47,323 nt of DNA from an uncultured Caulobacterales bacterium. Its GTDB lineage: Bacteria; Pseudomonadota; Alphaproteobacteria; Caulobacterales; Caulobacteraceae. Below the pieces are notes generated by a model, which saw only the letters and a list, made by a program, of their open reading frames with translations, was not told the origin of the DNA and ran no database searches. Shown here in pieces: positions 18,018 through 27,365 of the stretch. A program made the translations under genes and the position numbers. Each line of letters opens with the position of its first letter. Position 1 is the stretch's first letter. The stretch is taken from positions 1 through 47,323 of the forward strand of contig CAINOV010000045.1 of the NCBI GenBank assembly GCA_903851655.1, in the 5' to 3' direction.

Positions 18018-20245
18018 CAGGCGGCCTTCACCCCGTCCGCACGGGCCGCCTGGATCCGCTCCGCCGTCATCGGCAGGGTCCGCACCCGGGCCCCGCAGGC
18101 GGCGAAGACGGCATTGGCCACCGCCGGGATCACCGGCGGCAGGGCCGGTTCGCCCAGGCCGGTGGGGGGATTGTCCGTCAGGTGGAAATGCACGTCCACC
18201 TCCGGCGCGGCGGACATGCGCATGAGGGTCAGGTCGTTCAGATTGGCCTGGGCGGCGCGGCCCTTCTCGAAGCGGATGGCGGTCAGCATGTGGCCGATCC
18301 CGTCGGTGACCGCGCCCTCCACCTGGGCGTGGGCCGTGGTGGGGTTGAGGATGATGCCGCCCACGTCGCCGACGACCCAGACCTTCTCCACCTTCCAGTC
18401 CCCGGACGGCGCCACCCGCACCTTCGCCACCTCGGCGAAATAGCCGCGGTGGCTGAAATAGGCGGCGACGCCCAGGCCGACGCCGGCGGGCAGGGGCGCT
18501 GTTCCCCAGCCGGACCGCTGGCGGACCAGCTCCAGCACGGGAATCATCCGGCGCACGTCATATTGCGGCTCCCCCTCCTCCGTCGGCGGCGCGACGGGCG
18601 TGCCCAGACGGGCGCGGAGATGGGCCAGCCGGAATGCGATCGGGTCCTGCCCGGCGGCGTGGGCCAGCTCGTCCCAGAAGCTCTCGTGGATGAAGGACAG
18701 GGCGTTGGACGCCGGCGCCCGCAGCCAGCCGGTGGACGCGATGGTGGGGATCAGCGACCGGCGCAGCCGCGAGCTCTCCGCCAGATGGCCGGGCGCGGCG
18801 TCCAGGTCGATCTCCCCCCCGTCCACCAGCTTGCCGTCCCGGGAGAAGCTGACCGCGTGGGTGTCATAGGCCGTGACCCGGCCCGCGGCGTCGAGGCCGG
18901 CGGTCAGGCGCTGATAGGTTCCGGGCCGGTAATAGTCATGGCCGATGTCATCGGTCCGGGTCCACAACAGCTTCACCGGGACCTTGGCCCGGTGCGCGAT
19001 CACCGCCGCCTCGACCATGAAGTCGTTCATGATCCGCCGGCCGAAGCCGCCGCCGCAGCGGCGCATGTGCACCGTGACGGCTTCCAGCGGCAGGCCGAGG
19101 GTCTTGGCCACCGCGTCGCGGCCGTCATTGGGGAACTGGGTCGGCGCCCAGATCTCCAGTCCCGCAGCCGTGGGGCTGACGGTGCAGTTCTGCGGCTCCA
19201 GCGTCAGGTGCGCCAGGAACGGCGCCTCATAGACCGCCTCCAGCCGCCGGTGGGCGCTGGTCAGCGCCGCGTCCACGTCCCCCTTGGCGCGCTGGACCTC
19301 GCCCGGGGTCTTCAGCAGCTCGGCGGCGCGGCGGTCATAGACCTCGCTGTCGTGGGCCGCGCCGAAGCCGTCGTCCCAGACCGCGTTCAGGGCCTTGCGC
19401 GCCGCGTTCGCCTGCCACCAGTTGCGGGCGACGATGGCGATCCCCGGCGCGATCCCGGGGGCGAGGCCGATCTGGGCGCCGGCGGGGGGCGCGATCCCCT
19501 CCACGGCGAACACCTGCTCCACCCCCGGCATGGACCGGGCGGCGGCGAGGTCGGCGGAGACCAGCTTGGCCCCGTAGACCGGCGACTTCACATAGACGGC
19601 GTGCCTCATCCCCGGCAGGACCATGTCGATGCCGAAGATCGGCTCTCCCGCCAGGATCGCCGGGGTGTCCACGCCGATGTGGGAGCGGCCCAGGATCGTG
19701 AAGTCCTTCGGGTCCTTCAGCTTCAGGGTCTTCGGGTCGGGCAGGGGCAGCCTTGCGGCCTCGGCGGCAAGGTCGCCATAGGCGAGGCTGCGGCCCGACG
19801 CCGCATGGATCACCCGGCCATGGGCGGTGGTCAGGATGGCGGGATCGACCTTCAGCCGGGTTGCGGCGGCGGCCACCAGCACGGCCCGGGCGGCGGCGCC
19901 CACCCGGCGCATGGGCTCCCAGTTGTCGGGGGTGGCCAGGCTGCCGCCGGCGTATTGCGACTCGAAGCGCTTCGCGTCGGCGGGGGCGAACTCCACCCGC
20001 ACCCGGTCCCAGTCCACGTCCAGCTCCTCGGCGATCAGCATGGGCAGCAGGGACTTGGCGCCCTGGCCCATGTCCGGATTGCGGGCGAGGAGGGTGACCG
20101 CGCCGTCCGGGGCCAGGGTGACGTAATTCCCCAGCGCCGCGCCGCCGCCGGCGGCGGCCTGGGTCCTGAGGCCGAAGCTCAACACCATCGCCCCGGCGGC
20201 CGTGGCGCCCAGGGACAGGACCAGTTCCCGGCGGGACAGGCTCAT
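18017..20245 (-). CDS. iorB: Isoquinoline 1-oxidoreductase-type molybdopterin subunit
   Basis: 742 residues from the ATG at 20245, which overlaps the TGA of the small subunit. The N-terminus SRRELVLSLGATAAGAMVLS is a Tat-type signal with twin Arg and a hydrophobic core, so the folded holoenzyme is probably exported. The molybdenum-cofactor domains include MGQGAKSLLPMLIAEELD, the GGGFGRR block, and GLGEPALPP, which holds the catalytic Glu of the xanthine dehydrogenase superfamily. These enzymes hydroxylate N-heterocycles or oxidise aldehydes, passing electrons to the 2Fe-2S subunit encoded upstream. There is no FAD subunit, as usual for the IorAB type. The true substrate is unknown; many homologues are annotated simply as aldehyde dehydrogenases. 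Confidence 0.9.
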   Translation of the reverse strand: MSLSRRELVLSLGATAAGAMVLSFGLRTQAAAGGGAALGNYVTLAPDGAVTLLARNPDMGQGAKSLLPMLIAEELDVDWDRVRVEFAPADAKRFESQYAGGSLATPDNWEPMRRVGAAARAVLVAAAATRLKVDPAILTTAHGRVIHAASGRSLAYGDLAAEAARLPLPDPKTLKLKDPKDFTILGRSHIGVDTPAILAGEPIFGIDMVLPGMRHAVYVKSPVYGAKLVSADLAAARSMPGVEQVFAVEGIAPPAGAQIGLAPGIAPGIAIVARNWWQANAARKALNAVWDDGFGAAHDSEVYDRRAAELLKTPGEVQRAKGDVDAALTSAHRRLEAVYEAPFLAHLTLEPQNCTVSPTAAGLEIWAPTQFPNDGRDAVAKTLGLPLEAVTVHMRRCGGGFGRRIMNDFMVEAAVIAHRAKVPVKLLWTRTDDIGHDYYRPGTYQRLTAGLDAAGRVTAYDTHAVSFSRDGKLVDGGEIDLDAAPGHLAESSRLRRSLIPTIASTGWLRAPASNALSFIHESFWDELAHAAGQDPIAFRLAHLRARLGTPVAPPTEEGEPQYDVRRMIPVLELVRQRSGWGTAPLPAGVGLGVAAYFSHRGYFAEVAKVRVAPSGDWKVEKVWVVGDVGGIILNPTTAHAQVEGAVTDGIGHMLTAIRFEKGRAAQANLNDLTLMRMSAAPEVDVHFHLTDNPPTGLGEPALPPVIPAVANAVFAACGARVRTLPMTAERIQAARADGVKAA

Positions 20246-20724
20246 GCCGCATCCCCCCGATGGTCCACGGGGGAGACCCCCGCCGCCGTCTTGATCGCCG
20301 CGCGGATCCGCTTGTAGGTGGCGCAGCGGCAGAAGTTCCCGTCCATGGCTTGGTCGATGTCCGCGTCCGTCGGCTTCGGCGTGGCGGTGATCAGCGCCGT
20401 CGCCGCCAGCATCTGGCCCGCCTGGCAATAGCCGCACTGGGCCACGTCCACGCTCTCCCAGGCCGCGCGCACGGCCCGTCCGGCGGGGGTGGCCGTCAGC
20501 CCCTCCACCGTCGTGATCCGCCCGGCGCCCACGGCCCCGACCGGGGTGACGCAGGACCGGATCGGCTGGCCGTCCAGCAGCACGGTGCAGGCGCCGCACT
20601 GGGCGACGCCGCAGCCGAACTTGGTTCCCTTGAGCCCGATCTCGTCTCGCAGCACCCAGAGCAGCGGCATGTCCTCCGGAACATCCACGGCGTGGGCCGT
20701 CTGGTTGATGGTCAGCTTGAACAC
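20242..20724 (-). CDS. iorA: 2Fe-2S subunit of IorAB-type oxidoreductase
   Basis: 160 residues from the GTG at 20724, with GGAAAGG upstream. The plant-type ferredoxin cluster is in GCGVAQCGACTVLLDG with a fourth Cys in IRSC. The second cluster is in the C-terminal helical domain (CGYCQAGQ and CRCATY). All eight expected cysteines are present. It has no signal peptide, so if the complex is exported it must travel with the Tat-targeted IorB. Its stop overlaps the iorB start, and it begins 33 bases after the sortilin-type gene, so these four minus-strand genes may be one operon. Confidence 0.92.
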   Translation of the reverse strand: MFKLTINQTAHAVDVPEDMPLLWVLRDEIGLKGTKFGCGVAQCGACTVLLDGQPIRSCVTPVGAVGAGRITTVEGLTATPAGRAVRAAWESVDVAQCGYCQAGQMLAATALITATPKPTDADIDQAMDGNFCRCATYKRIRAAIKTAAGVSPVDHRGDAA

Positions 20725-20757
20725 GGTGCGGCGCCTTTCCGGAGGGGTTCGCGGGGA

Positions 20758-23700
20758 CTACTTCGCGGCGATCTGGCGCCGCAGCTCGGCCAGGTCGCCG
20801 CCCTGCAGCGTCGTCCACAGCCCCAGTTGCGTCGAGAGCCCCGCATGCAGGGTCTGGTACATCTGCTGGTGCTGCCGGGTGGGCGGGGTGTCCGCGTCCT
20901 CCAGGGCTGCGGCGAAGCCGGCATACTGCTCGTTCAACATGCCGGGAAAGGCCAGATTGGCCTCGGAGCCCTTCATGTTCACCTGCATCAGCGCCTCTTC
21001 CAGCGCCTGGAGCCGGCGATCCACCGGGGCGACCTTGCCGCCCAGCGCCGGCTTCGCCTTGACCGCGGCGGCCAGCTCGGACCGGGCGCCGCGGATGGCG
21101 TTCACCGCCGTGTGCAGGGCGTCGATGTCGTGCAGCACCTTCACCGCCAGTTCGGTCTTGGCGGCGATGGCCGGCCCGGCGTCGGCCACGCGGGGGTCGG
21201 CCGCCACCTCCAGCGCCGTGGTGCGGGTCACCCCGCCCACCGACAGCTTCACCTGGTAGACGCCCGGCGGGACCAGCGGCCCCCGGGGGGCGGAGCCGGA
21301 ATAAAAGGCGCCGGGAATCTGCGCCGGGTCATCCATCCGGAGGTCCCAGACCAGCCGGTTCAGGCCGGCCTTTGCCGAGATCAGGTCGCTGGCCACGATC
21401 TGGTCCGGCCATTCCGGCGGCTGGATCACCTTGTTGGTCCGCGTGCTGGACAGATGCCGCATCACCCGGCCCTGGCTGTCGAGGATGTCGAGGGTCAGCT
21501 CCGTGGTCGGGGCCGTCTTCAGCACATAGTCGATCATGGCGCCCGCGGGCGGGTTCTGGCCGACGGGATGGCGGCTGTCCACGGAGTCCGGATAGTGCAG
21601 GCGCAGGGCCTTCTGCGGCGTCAGCAGGGCCACGTCCGCCGTCTCCGTCGCCTCGACCTGACGCAGGGGCGTGATGTTGTCGAGGATCCAGAAGGCGCGT
21701 CCGTGGGTGGCCACCACCAGGTCGTCGCCCTTGATCAGCAGGTCATGCACCGGCGAGGGCGGCAGGTTCTTCTGCAGGGACCGCCAGTGGGCCCCGTCGT
21801 CGAAGGAGACGAACACCCCCGTCTCCGTGCCCGCGAACAGCAGGCCCGGGCGCACCGGGTCCTCGCGCACCACATGGGTCACCGCGCCGTCCGGCAGGCC
21901 CGCCGAGATCGAGGTCCAGGTCTTGCCCGCGTCCAGGGTCTTCCAGGCGTGGGGGGCGACGTCGTCCAGCTTGTGCCGGTCCACCGCCAGATAGGCGCGG
22001 CCGGCGTCATGCGGCGACGGGTCGATCATCGACACCGTGCCCCATTCCGGCATGTCCTTCGGCGTCACATTCGCCCAGTGAGCGCCTCCGTCCGTGGTCA
22101 GCTGCACCCGGCCGTCGTCGGTCCCGACCCACAGCTGGCCCTTCTTCAGAGGCGATTCCGACAGGGCGAAGATGGTGTCGTAATATTCGACGCTGGTGAT
22201 GTCCTTGGTCAGCGGCCCGCCGGACGGGGTCTGCTTGGTCTTGTCGTTGCGGGTCAGGTCCGGACTGATCGCCCGCCAGCTCATGCCGTGGTCGTCGGAG
22301 CGGAACACCGCCTCGGCCGCGGCGTAGAGCACGTCGGGATCATGCGGCGACAGCATCAGCGGCGAGGTCCAGTTGAACCGGTGCTCCAGCTCGCTGGCCG
22401 GATGGCCGGAATTGTCCACGGGATAGACGCTGATGTCCTGGGCCTGCTGGGTGCGGTGGTTGAAGCGGGCGATCTGGTTCTCGGCGTCGGAATAGATGAT
22501 CTCCGGGTCCCGGGGATCGGGCACGACGAAGCCGGACTCGCCGCCGCCGGCCACATAGAAGTCCCGCGGGCCGATCACGCCCTCGTCGTCGAAGCTGGCG
22601 ACGGCCAGGTTGGAATTGTCCTGCTGCGCGCCGTACAGCCAGTAGGGAAAGCGGTTGTCCACGGCCACGTGATAGAACTGCGCCGTGGGCTGGTTGTCCT
22701 GGCTGGACCAGGTGCTTCCGCCGTCGAGGGAGATGCTGGCGCCCCCGTCATTGGCGTTGATCAGCCGCTTCGGATCATTGGGGTCGATCCACAGGGCGTG
22801 GTGGTCCCCATGGGTGGCGGAGACCAGGTTGAAGGTCTTGCCCCCGTCGGTGGAGCGCAGCATGCCGGTGTTCAGCACATAGACCGTGTCCGGCGACTTG
22901 GGATCCGCATAGGTCTTGGAGAAGTACCAAGCGCGCTGGCGGATCCGGCCGTCGTCATTGATCCGCGTCCAGCTCTCGCCCCCGTCGTCGGAGCGGAACA
23001 GGCCGCCCTCCTTCGCCTCGACCATGGCGTAGATGCGCCGGTGATCCGCGGCGGACACCGACACGTCGATGCGGCCCAGCACCCCCGCAGGCAGGCCGTG
23101 GCCCTTCAGTTCGGTCCAGCTCTCCCCCCCGTCGGCGGAGCGGAACAGGCCGCTGCCGGGGCCGCCGCTGGCGAACCCCCAGGGCTGGCGGCGCACCTGC
23201 CAGAGGGCGGCGTAGACGATCTTGGGGTCGGTCGGATCATAGGTGACGTCCACCGCGCCGGTGTTCTCGTCGCGATAGAGGACCTTCTTCCAGGTCTTGC
23301 CCCCGTCCAGGGTGCGGAACACGCCGCGCTCCGCATTGGGGCCGAAGGCGTGCCCGAGGGCGGCGACCAGCACATGGTCGGGGTTCTTCGGGTCGATGAT
23401 CAGCGCGCCGATCTGGCGGGTGTCCTCGAGCCCCACATGGGTCCAGGTCTTGCCCCCGTCGCCGGAGCGATAGACCCCGTTGCCCCAGGTGATGTTGCCG
23501 CGCAGGGCGCCTTCGCCGCTGCCCACATAGATCACCTTCGGATCGGAGGGCGCCACCGCCACCGCGCCGATGGACGAGACCGGCTGGCTGTCGAGGATCG
23601 GCGTCCAGTTGGCGCCGGCGTCGGTGGTCTTCCACACGCCGCCGGCCGCCGCGCCGAAATAGAAGGTGTTCGGGTCGCCCGGCGATCCGGCGACCGCCAG

Positions 23701-23889
23701 GGCCCGGCCGCCGCGGAACGGCCCGACATTGCGCCAGGCCAGGTCTTCGAGATGCGGGTCCGACGGCGCCGGGGCGGCGAGGGCCGCCGGCCCCAGGGCG
23801 GACAGGCCCAGCACGGTCGAGAGGAGCAGGCTGAGGGTCAGGCGTGAGGGCAAGGTCGGGTCTCCGGATGCGTGGGGGGCTGGAACCAT
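20758..23889 (-). CDS. Secreted VPS10/sortilin-type Asp-box beta-propeller protein
   Basis: Up to 1,043 residues. The ATG at 23889 has no ribosome binding site; the TTG at 23853 is preceded by GGAG and gives a compact signal peptide (PSRLTLSLLLSTVLG... ending ALAAPAP), so it may be the real start. Around ten Asp-box (BNR) repeats of the SxDGGxTW type are visible, including TTDAGANW, SGDGGKTW, TLDGGKTW, SADGGESW and SLDGGSTW. They form a large beta-propeller, followed by a C-terminal region with a beta-sandwich-like part (PPGVYQVKLSVGG) and helices. Homologues are annotated as glycosyl hydrolase or sortilin, usually without demonstrated activity. Probably periplasmic or outer-surface. Confidence 0.87.
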   Translation of the reverse strand: MVPAPHASGDPTLPSRLTLSLLLSTVLGLSALGPAALAAPAPSDPHLEDLAWRNVGPFRGGRALAVAGSPGDPNTFYFGAAAGGVWKTTDAGANWTPILDSQPVSSIGAVAVAPSDPKVIYVGSGEGALRGNITWGNGVYRSGDGGKTWTHVGLEDTRQIGALIIDPKNPDHVLVAALGHAFGPNAERGVFRTLDGGKTWKKVLYRDENTGAVDVTYDPTDPKIVYAALWQVRRQPWGFASGGPGSGLFRSADGGESWTELKGHGLPAGVLGRIDVSVSAADHRRIYAMVEAKEGGLFRSDDGGESWTRINDDGRIRQRAWYFSKTYADPKSPDTVYVLNTGMLRSTDGGKTFNLVSATHGDHHALWIDPNDPKRLINANDGGASISLDGGSTWSSQDNQPTAQFYHVAVDNRFPYWLYGAQQDNSNLAVASFDDEGVIGPRDFYVAGGGESGFVVPDPRDPEIIYSDAENQIARFNHRTQQAQDISVYPVDNSGHPASELEHRFNWTSPLMLSPHDPDVLYAAAEAVFRSDDHGMSWRAISPDLTRNDKTKQTPSGGPLTKDITSVEYYDTIFALSESPLKKGQLWVGTDDGRVQLTTDGGAHWANVTPKDMPEWGTVSMIDPSPHDAGRAYLAVDRHKLDDVAPHAWKTLDAGKTWTSISAGLPDGAVTHVVREDPVRPGLLFAGTETGVFVSFDDGAHWRSLQKNLPPSPVHDLLIKGDDLVVATHGRAFWILDNITPLRQVEATETADVALLTPQKALRLHYPDSVDSRHPVGQNPPAGAMIDYVLKTAPTTELTLDILDSQGRVMRHLSSTRTNKVIQPPEWPDQIVASDLISAKAGLNRLVWDLRMDDPAQIPGAFYSGSAPRGPLVPPGVYQVKLSVGGVTRTTALEVAADPRVADAGPAIAAKTELAVKVLHDIDALHTAVNAIRGARSELAAAVKAKPALGGKVAPVDRRLQALEEALMQVNMKGSEANLAFPGMLNEQYAGFAAALEDADTPPTRQHQQMYQTLHAGLSTQLGLWTTLQGGDLAELRRQIAAK

Positions 23890-23946
23890 CCGGCGCCGCG
23901 CGGGCCACAGTAGCAGGGATATCTCCGCTGCAAAGCGCCGGCGCGC

Positions 23947-23976
23947 GGCCCGGCCCGGCCCGGTCCGGCCCGGCCC
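23947..23976. repeat. CCCGG pentamer tandem repeat
   Basis: About 30 bases of repeating cggcc/cccgg units fill much of the gap between the homocysteine methyltransferase and sortilin-type genes. The repeat is nearly self-complementary and may act as a weak hairpin; there is no U-tract. Confidence 0.4.
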
Positions 23977-23985
23977 TGGGGGGCG

Positions 23986-24873
23986 TCAGCGGCGCAGCGC
24001 GTCGGCCAGGGCGCGGATATGCTCCGGTCCGATGCCGCAGCAGCCGCCGATCACATCCGCCCCGGCGTCCCGCCACTGCTGTGCAAAGACCGCATAGCGG
24101 ACCGGGTCCAGGTCCGCGCGGATCGGATCGAGGCCGTCATTGGCCACCGCGTCCGGCCGCTGGGGCGGAAAGGCGTTGGCGTAGACCCCCAGCTGCAGGG
24201 CGGCGGACCCGATCTCGACCCGGGCCGCGGTCAGCGCCGCCAGCATCACCTCCGGCTGGCTGCAGTTGAACAGCAGGGTCTCGGCCCCGATCTCCAGGGC
24301 GGCGCGGGCCGCCAGGGCCACCGGCTCGCCGGAGCGAAGCGCCGCCGTCCCCGGTTCGCCGTCGTCCAGCAGGGTGAAGGACACCCACAGCGGCTGCGGC
24401 CGCGCGCCCAGCACCTGGCGGACCAGGCGGGCTTCGGCCACGGCGCTCAGGGTCTCGGCCAGCCACAGGTCCACATGGGGAGCAAGGCCCGTGATCAGCG
24501 TCTGCAGAAGGGGCGCAGCCGTCGCCGCATCGAACAGGTCCGGGCGGTAGGAGCCCAGCACCGGCGGCAGGGACCCGGCCAGTCGTCCCGGCCCCTCGGC
24601 CACCGCGGCGCGTCCGACCCGTCCGGCCCTGTCCGCCAGCACGTCCCCCTCCGCCGCAAAGCGCGCCGCCCCGATGTGGAACGGGGTCAGGGCGTAGCTG
24701 TTGCTGGTAATCACATCCGCCCCGGCGGCCAGGTAGGTCTCGTGCACCCGCTGCACGGCGTCCGGCGCCTCCATCAGCGCCAGGGCCGACCATTCCGGCT
24801 GGCGGAAGGGCGCGCCCACCCGGTGCAGCTCGCGGCCGGTGCCGCCGTCCAGCAGGGTCAGGGGTCGGGACAT
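23986..24873 (-). CDS. Homocysteine S-methyltransferase family protein
   Basis: 295 residues from the ATG at 24873 (MSRPLTLLDGGTGREL); the longer in-frame extension to 24936 is not family-like. TIM-barrel methyltransferase with the zinc ligands expected for this family: a Cys in LLFNCSQPEV and the Cys pair in GGCCGIGPEH. The N-terminal GGTGREL block and TSNSYALTPF are also characteristic. It would transfer a methyl group from S-methylmethionine or a related donor to homocysteine, or act on another small thiol. It stands alone, with no folate-binding or cobalamin domain, so it is the short MmuM/BHMT-type protein rather than MetH. Confidence 0.87.
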   Translation of the reverse strand: MSRPLTLLDGGTGRELHRVGAPFRQPEWSALALMEAPDAVQRVHETYLAAGADVITSNSYALTPFHIGAARFAAEGDVLADRAGRVGRAAVAEGPGRLAGSLPPVLGSYRPDLFDAATAAPLLQTLITGLAPHVDLWLAETLSAVAEARLVRQVLGARPQPLWVSFTLLDDGEPGTAALRSGEPVALAARAALEIGAETLLFNCSQPEVMLAALTAARVEIGSAALQLGVYANAFPPQRPDAVANDGLDPIRADLDPVRYAVFAQQWRDAGADVIGGCCGIGPEHIRALADALRR

Positions 24874-24955
24874 GGTCGGCGGGCTCCTGAGGGATCGGAC
24901 AGCCTGTCTGTGCCCGCGCGCCGCGGCCGGAGGCAAGCCCCCTTCGCCCCGCCGC

Positions 24956-26794
24956 TCAGGACGGGACCCGTTCGCAGGGCAGCAGCCCCCGGGCGCTGTT
25001 GCCCAGAAACACCGCCTCGGCCGTGTCCAGGTCCTCGAGGGTCAGGCTCCGCGCCACGGCGACGCCGGTCTCGAGCAGCTCGCTGCGCAGGACGCCCGGC
25101 AGCACGCCGTCGCTCACCGGCGGCGTCACAAGGCGTCCGTTCAAGCTTACGAACAGGTTGAAGCGCGTGGCTTCGGTCAGGGCGCCCTCCCGGTTGACGC
25201 ACAGGGCCTCGTCGGCGCCCAGGTCCTGGGCCCGCTTCAGGGCCGTGTCCCAAAAGCCGCGCCGGGTGGTCTTGCGCCTCAGGAAGGGGTCGGCCCGGTC
25301 CACGGGCGCATCATGCAGGATCACCCGCAGCGGCCCGGGGGACAGGGCGACGAGGGGTCCGTGGGTCACGGTCAGGGCGCCGTCCCGACGCAGCTCCAGC
25401 CGGATCCGCAGATCGCCCCCGTCGGGGTCGCGGGTTCGGACCAGCCCGGTCACGCGCTCTCGCGCCCGGTCGGCGTCGAAGGGGAAGTCCAGCTCCCGGG
25501 CGGACTGCGCCAGCCGCTGCAGGTGCCGCGCCAGTCGCGGGATTTCGCCGGTCCGGAGCGCGGTCAGGGTCTCCACCAGACCGTAGTCCTCCGCCAGCTC
25601 TTCCAGGACCCGGCCCTTCAGCAGGCATTCGCGATACTCGGCCCCCGGGTCGGAGTCCGCCACCACCCCGCTGCCGACGCCGTACCGGCCCGCGCCGTCC
25701 GGCCCCAGCACCGCGGTGCGGATCGCCACGTTCAGCCGGACCTGGCCCCCCGGCGCGATCTCGCCGATGGAGCCGGTATAGACGCCGCGGGGCGCGTCCT
25801 CCAGCTCGCGGATGATCTCCATGGCCCGCACCTTGGGCGCGCCGGTGATCGAGCCGCAGGGGAACAGCGCCGCCAGGGTCTCGCCCAGACCGACACCCGG
25901 GGTCAGGACGGCCGAGACGGTGGACGTCATGGCGTGGAAGGTGGGGTAGGTCTCCACCTGAAAGGCGTCGCGGACCCGCACCGAGCCCGGGGCGCTGATG
26001 CGCGACAGATCGTTGCGCATCAGATCGACGATCATCAGGTTCTCCGCCCGCTGCTTGGCGTCGGCGGCGAGGGCGCAGCGGTTGCGGCGGTCCCCGTCGG
26101 CGTCCGCGCCGCGGGCGATGGTGCCCTTCATCGGCCGGGTGGCGGCGACCCCGTCGGCGATCTCCAGATGCAGCTCCGGCGAGACGGACAGGATCACCGG
26201 CCCGCCCAGGCTGACCACCGCGCCGTGCGCCACCGGCTGGCGCGCGCGCAGGGCGGCGAACAACGCCAGGGGGTCGCCCCCGTACTGGAAGTCGAGGGGA
26301 AAGGCCAGGTTCACCTGATAGACATCGCCGGACCGGATGTAGTCCGCCAGGCGCCGGAAGCGGGCGTGGTAGGCGGCCTCGTCCAGCTGCGGCGTGAGCT
26401 CACGGATCGGCGCGGGGGGCGCCAGCGCCGCGAACAGAGGGTCGGCCTCCTCCCCGGTCAGGCGCAGCGGCGCGTCGAACAGGCCGAACTGCAGCAGGGG
26501 CCCGGCGACGGCGCGCCGCCGCACCCGCGGCTCGAAGCCGCCGTTCAGCTCATAGGCCAGCACCCCCGCCGCGTAGCGTCCGCCGGCGACCTGGCGGGCA
26601 ATCTCCTCGAGGCCGTCAGCCACGTCCTCCGGCGCCGCGCAGGTGATGATCGCGGAGGGATTGCGGAACAGGCGCACGCCCGCGCCTGGCGCGGTGCGGT
26701 CGTCGAGGAGGACAAACGGCTGTGACCCCAGGTCGCGCAGGAGGGTGGGCTGCGCCTTGGGAACCGTCGGGATTGCATGGGGGTCCGGGGCCAT
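24956..26794 (-). CDS. pabBC: Aminodeoxychorismate synthase I fused to 4-amino-4-deoxychorismate lyase
   Basis: 612 residues from the ATG at 26794 (MAPDPHAIP); the GGGAG lies directly against this ATG, so the start is not certain. The N-terminal two thirds is a chorismate-utilising PabB domain: YQVNLAFPL, RPMKGTIARG, ENLMIVDLMRNDLS, FPCGSITGAPK and GVGSGVVADSDP are all present. The C-terminal third is a class IV aminotransferase-fold lyase with the probable PLP lysine in RRKTTRRGFWD and the NLFVSLNGRLVTPP substrate block. Together they make p-aminobenzoate for folate. The glutamine amidotransferase (PabA) is not in the window. Fused PabB-PabC proteins are common in alphaproteobacteria. Confidence 0.92.
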   Translation of the reverse strand: MAPDPHAIPTVPKAQPTLLRDLGSQPFVLLDDRTAPGAGVRLFRNPSAIITCAAPEDVADGLEEIARQVAGGRYAAGVLAYELNGGFEPRVRRRAVAGPLLQFGLFDAPLRLTGEEADPLFAALAPPAPIRELTPQLDEAAYHARFRRLADYIRSGDVYQVNLAFPLDFQYGGDPLALFAALRARQPVAHGAVVSLGGPVILSVSPELHLEIADGVAATRPMKGTIARGADADGDRRNRCALAADAKQRAENLMIVDLMRNDLSRISAPGSVRVRDAFQVETYPTFHAMTSTVSAVLTPGVGLGETLAALFPCGSITGAPKVRAMEIIRELEDAPRGVYTGSIGEIAPGGQVRLNVAIRTAVLGPDGAGRYGVGSGVVADSDPGAEYRECLLKGRVLEELAEDYGLVETLTALRTGEIPRLARHLQRLAQSARELDFPFDADRARERVTGLVRTRDPDGGDLRIRLELRRDGALTVTHGPLVALSPGPLRVILHDAPVDRADPFLRRKTTRRGFWDTALKRAQDLGADEALCVNREGALTEATRFNLFVSLNGRLVTPPVSDGVLPGVLRSELLETGVAVARSLTLEDLDTAEAVFLGNSARGLLPCERVPS

Positions 26795-26894
26795 CTCCCT
26801 GCCATATCCGTCGCGCCTGCGGGTGACAACCGCGCGGTTCCGAGCCTGTGCGGCCACGCCTCGACAATCCCGGCGGATCGGGCAGACTGGGCTC

Positions 26895-27290
26895 ATGGAT
26901 CCGCTGTTCCGATTTCCCGGCGCCCTGTCCCGCGACCCCGCGGTCGAGGCCTGGTTCGCCTCGGACGACCCCCTGCGGCGCTTTGTCCAGCCGTGGTTCG
27001 ACGCCCTGCGCGCCTGTGGCCCGGATGTGCGGGAGCTGATGCATGACCATCACCCCACCGCCTGCATTGGCGAGGCGGCCTTCGCCTATGTGGACGCCTT
27101 CACCGCCCACGCCAATCTGGGCTTCTTCTTCGGCGCGGAGCTGGCCGACCCCGCCGGGCTGCTGCTGGGGACGGGGAAGCGCATGCGGCATGTGAAGCTG
27201 AACCCCGCCGCGCCCCCGGATGCCGCCGCCGTCCAGGCCCTGATCCTGGCCGCCGCCGCCGACATGCGGACGCGTCTCGCCGGCGGCTGA
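26895..27290 (+). CDS. DUF1801 family protein
   Basis: 131 residues from the ATG at 26895. The YVDAFTAHANLGFFFGAELADPAGLLLGTGKRMRHVKL stretch, here cited in parts (ANLGFFFGAELADP; GKRMRHVKL), is the conserved core of DUF1801 proteins, small soluble proteins of the YdhG/Frataxin-like fold with no settled function. The gene is divergent from pabBC with about 100 bases between starts, and ends just upstream of the palindrome-controlled operon. Confidence 0.75.
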   Translation: MDPLFRFPGALSRDPAVEAWFASDDPLRRFVQPWFDALRACGPDVRELMHDHHPTACIGEAAFAYVDAFTAHANLGFFFGAELADPAGLLLGTGKRMRHVKLNPAAPPDAAAVQALILAAAADMRTRLAGG

Positions 27291-27304
27291 CGCCCCCGCC
27301 GTCG

Positions 27305-27332
27305 TTGACTCGAAAATTGGAACATGTTCCAA
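27305..27332 (+). promoter_or_regulatory. Perfect 16-bp palindrome overlapping a promoter
   Basis: TTGGAACATGTTCCAA at 27317-27332 is a perfect inverted repeat in an AT-rich pocket, 12 bases downstream of a TTGACT -35-like hexamer (27305-27310). It sits where the spacer and -10 would be, 20 bases before the ribosome binding site of the first operon gene. The last gene of the operon is a TetR regulator, and TetR operators are usually palindromes of this size in promoter spacers, so autorepression is the natural reading. I see no second copy in the window. Confidence 0.6.
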
Positions 27333-27365
27333 ATGATTGAAACAAGCCTTTGGGAGGATCAGGAC

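Noticed and set aside
20260-23847. 1,195-codon plus-strand frame across iorA and the sortilin-type gene
   Set aside because: Antisense shadow: starts inside iorA, composition His/Arg/Gly-rich, no motif, while the minus strand encodes clear families.
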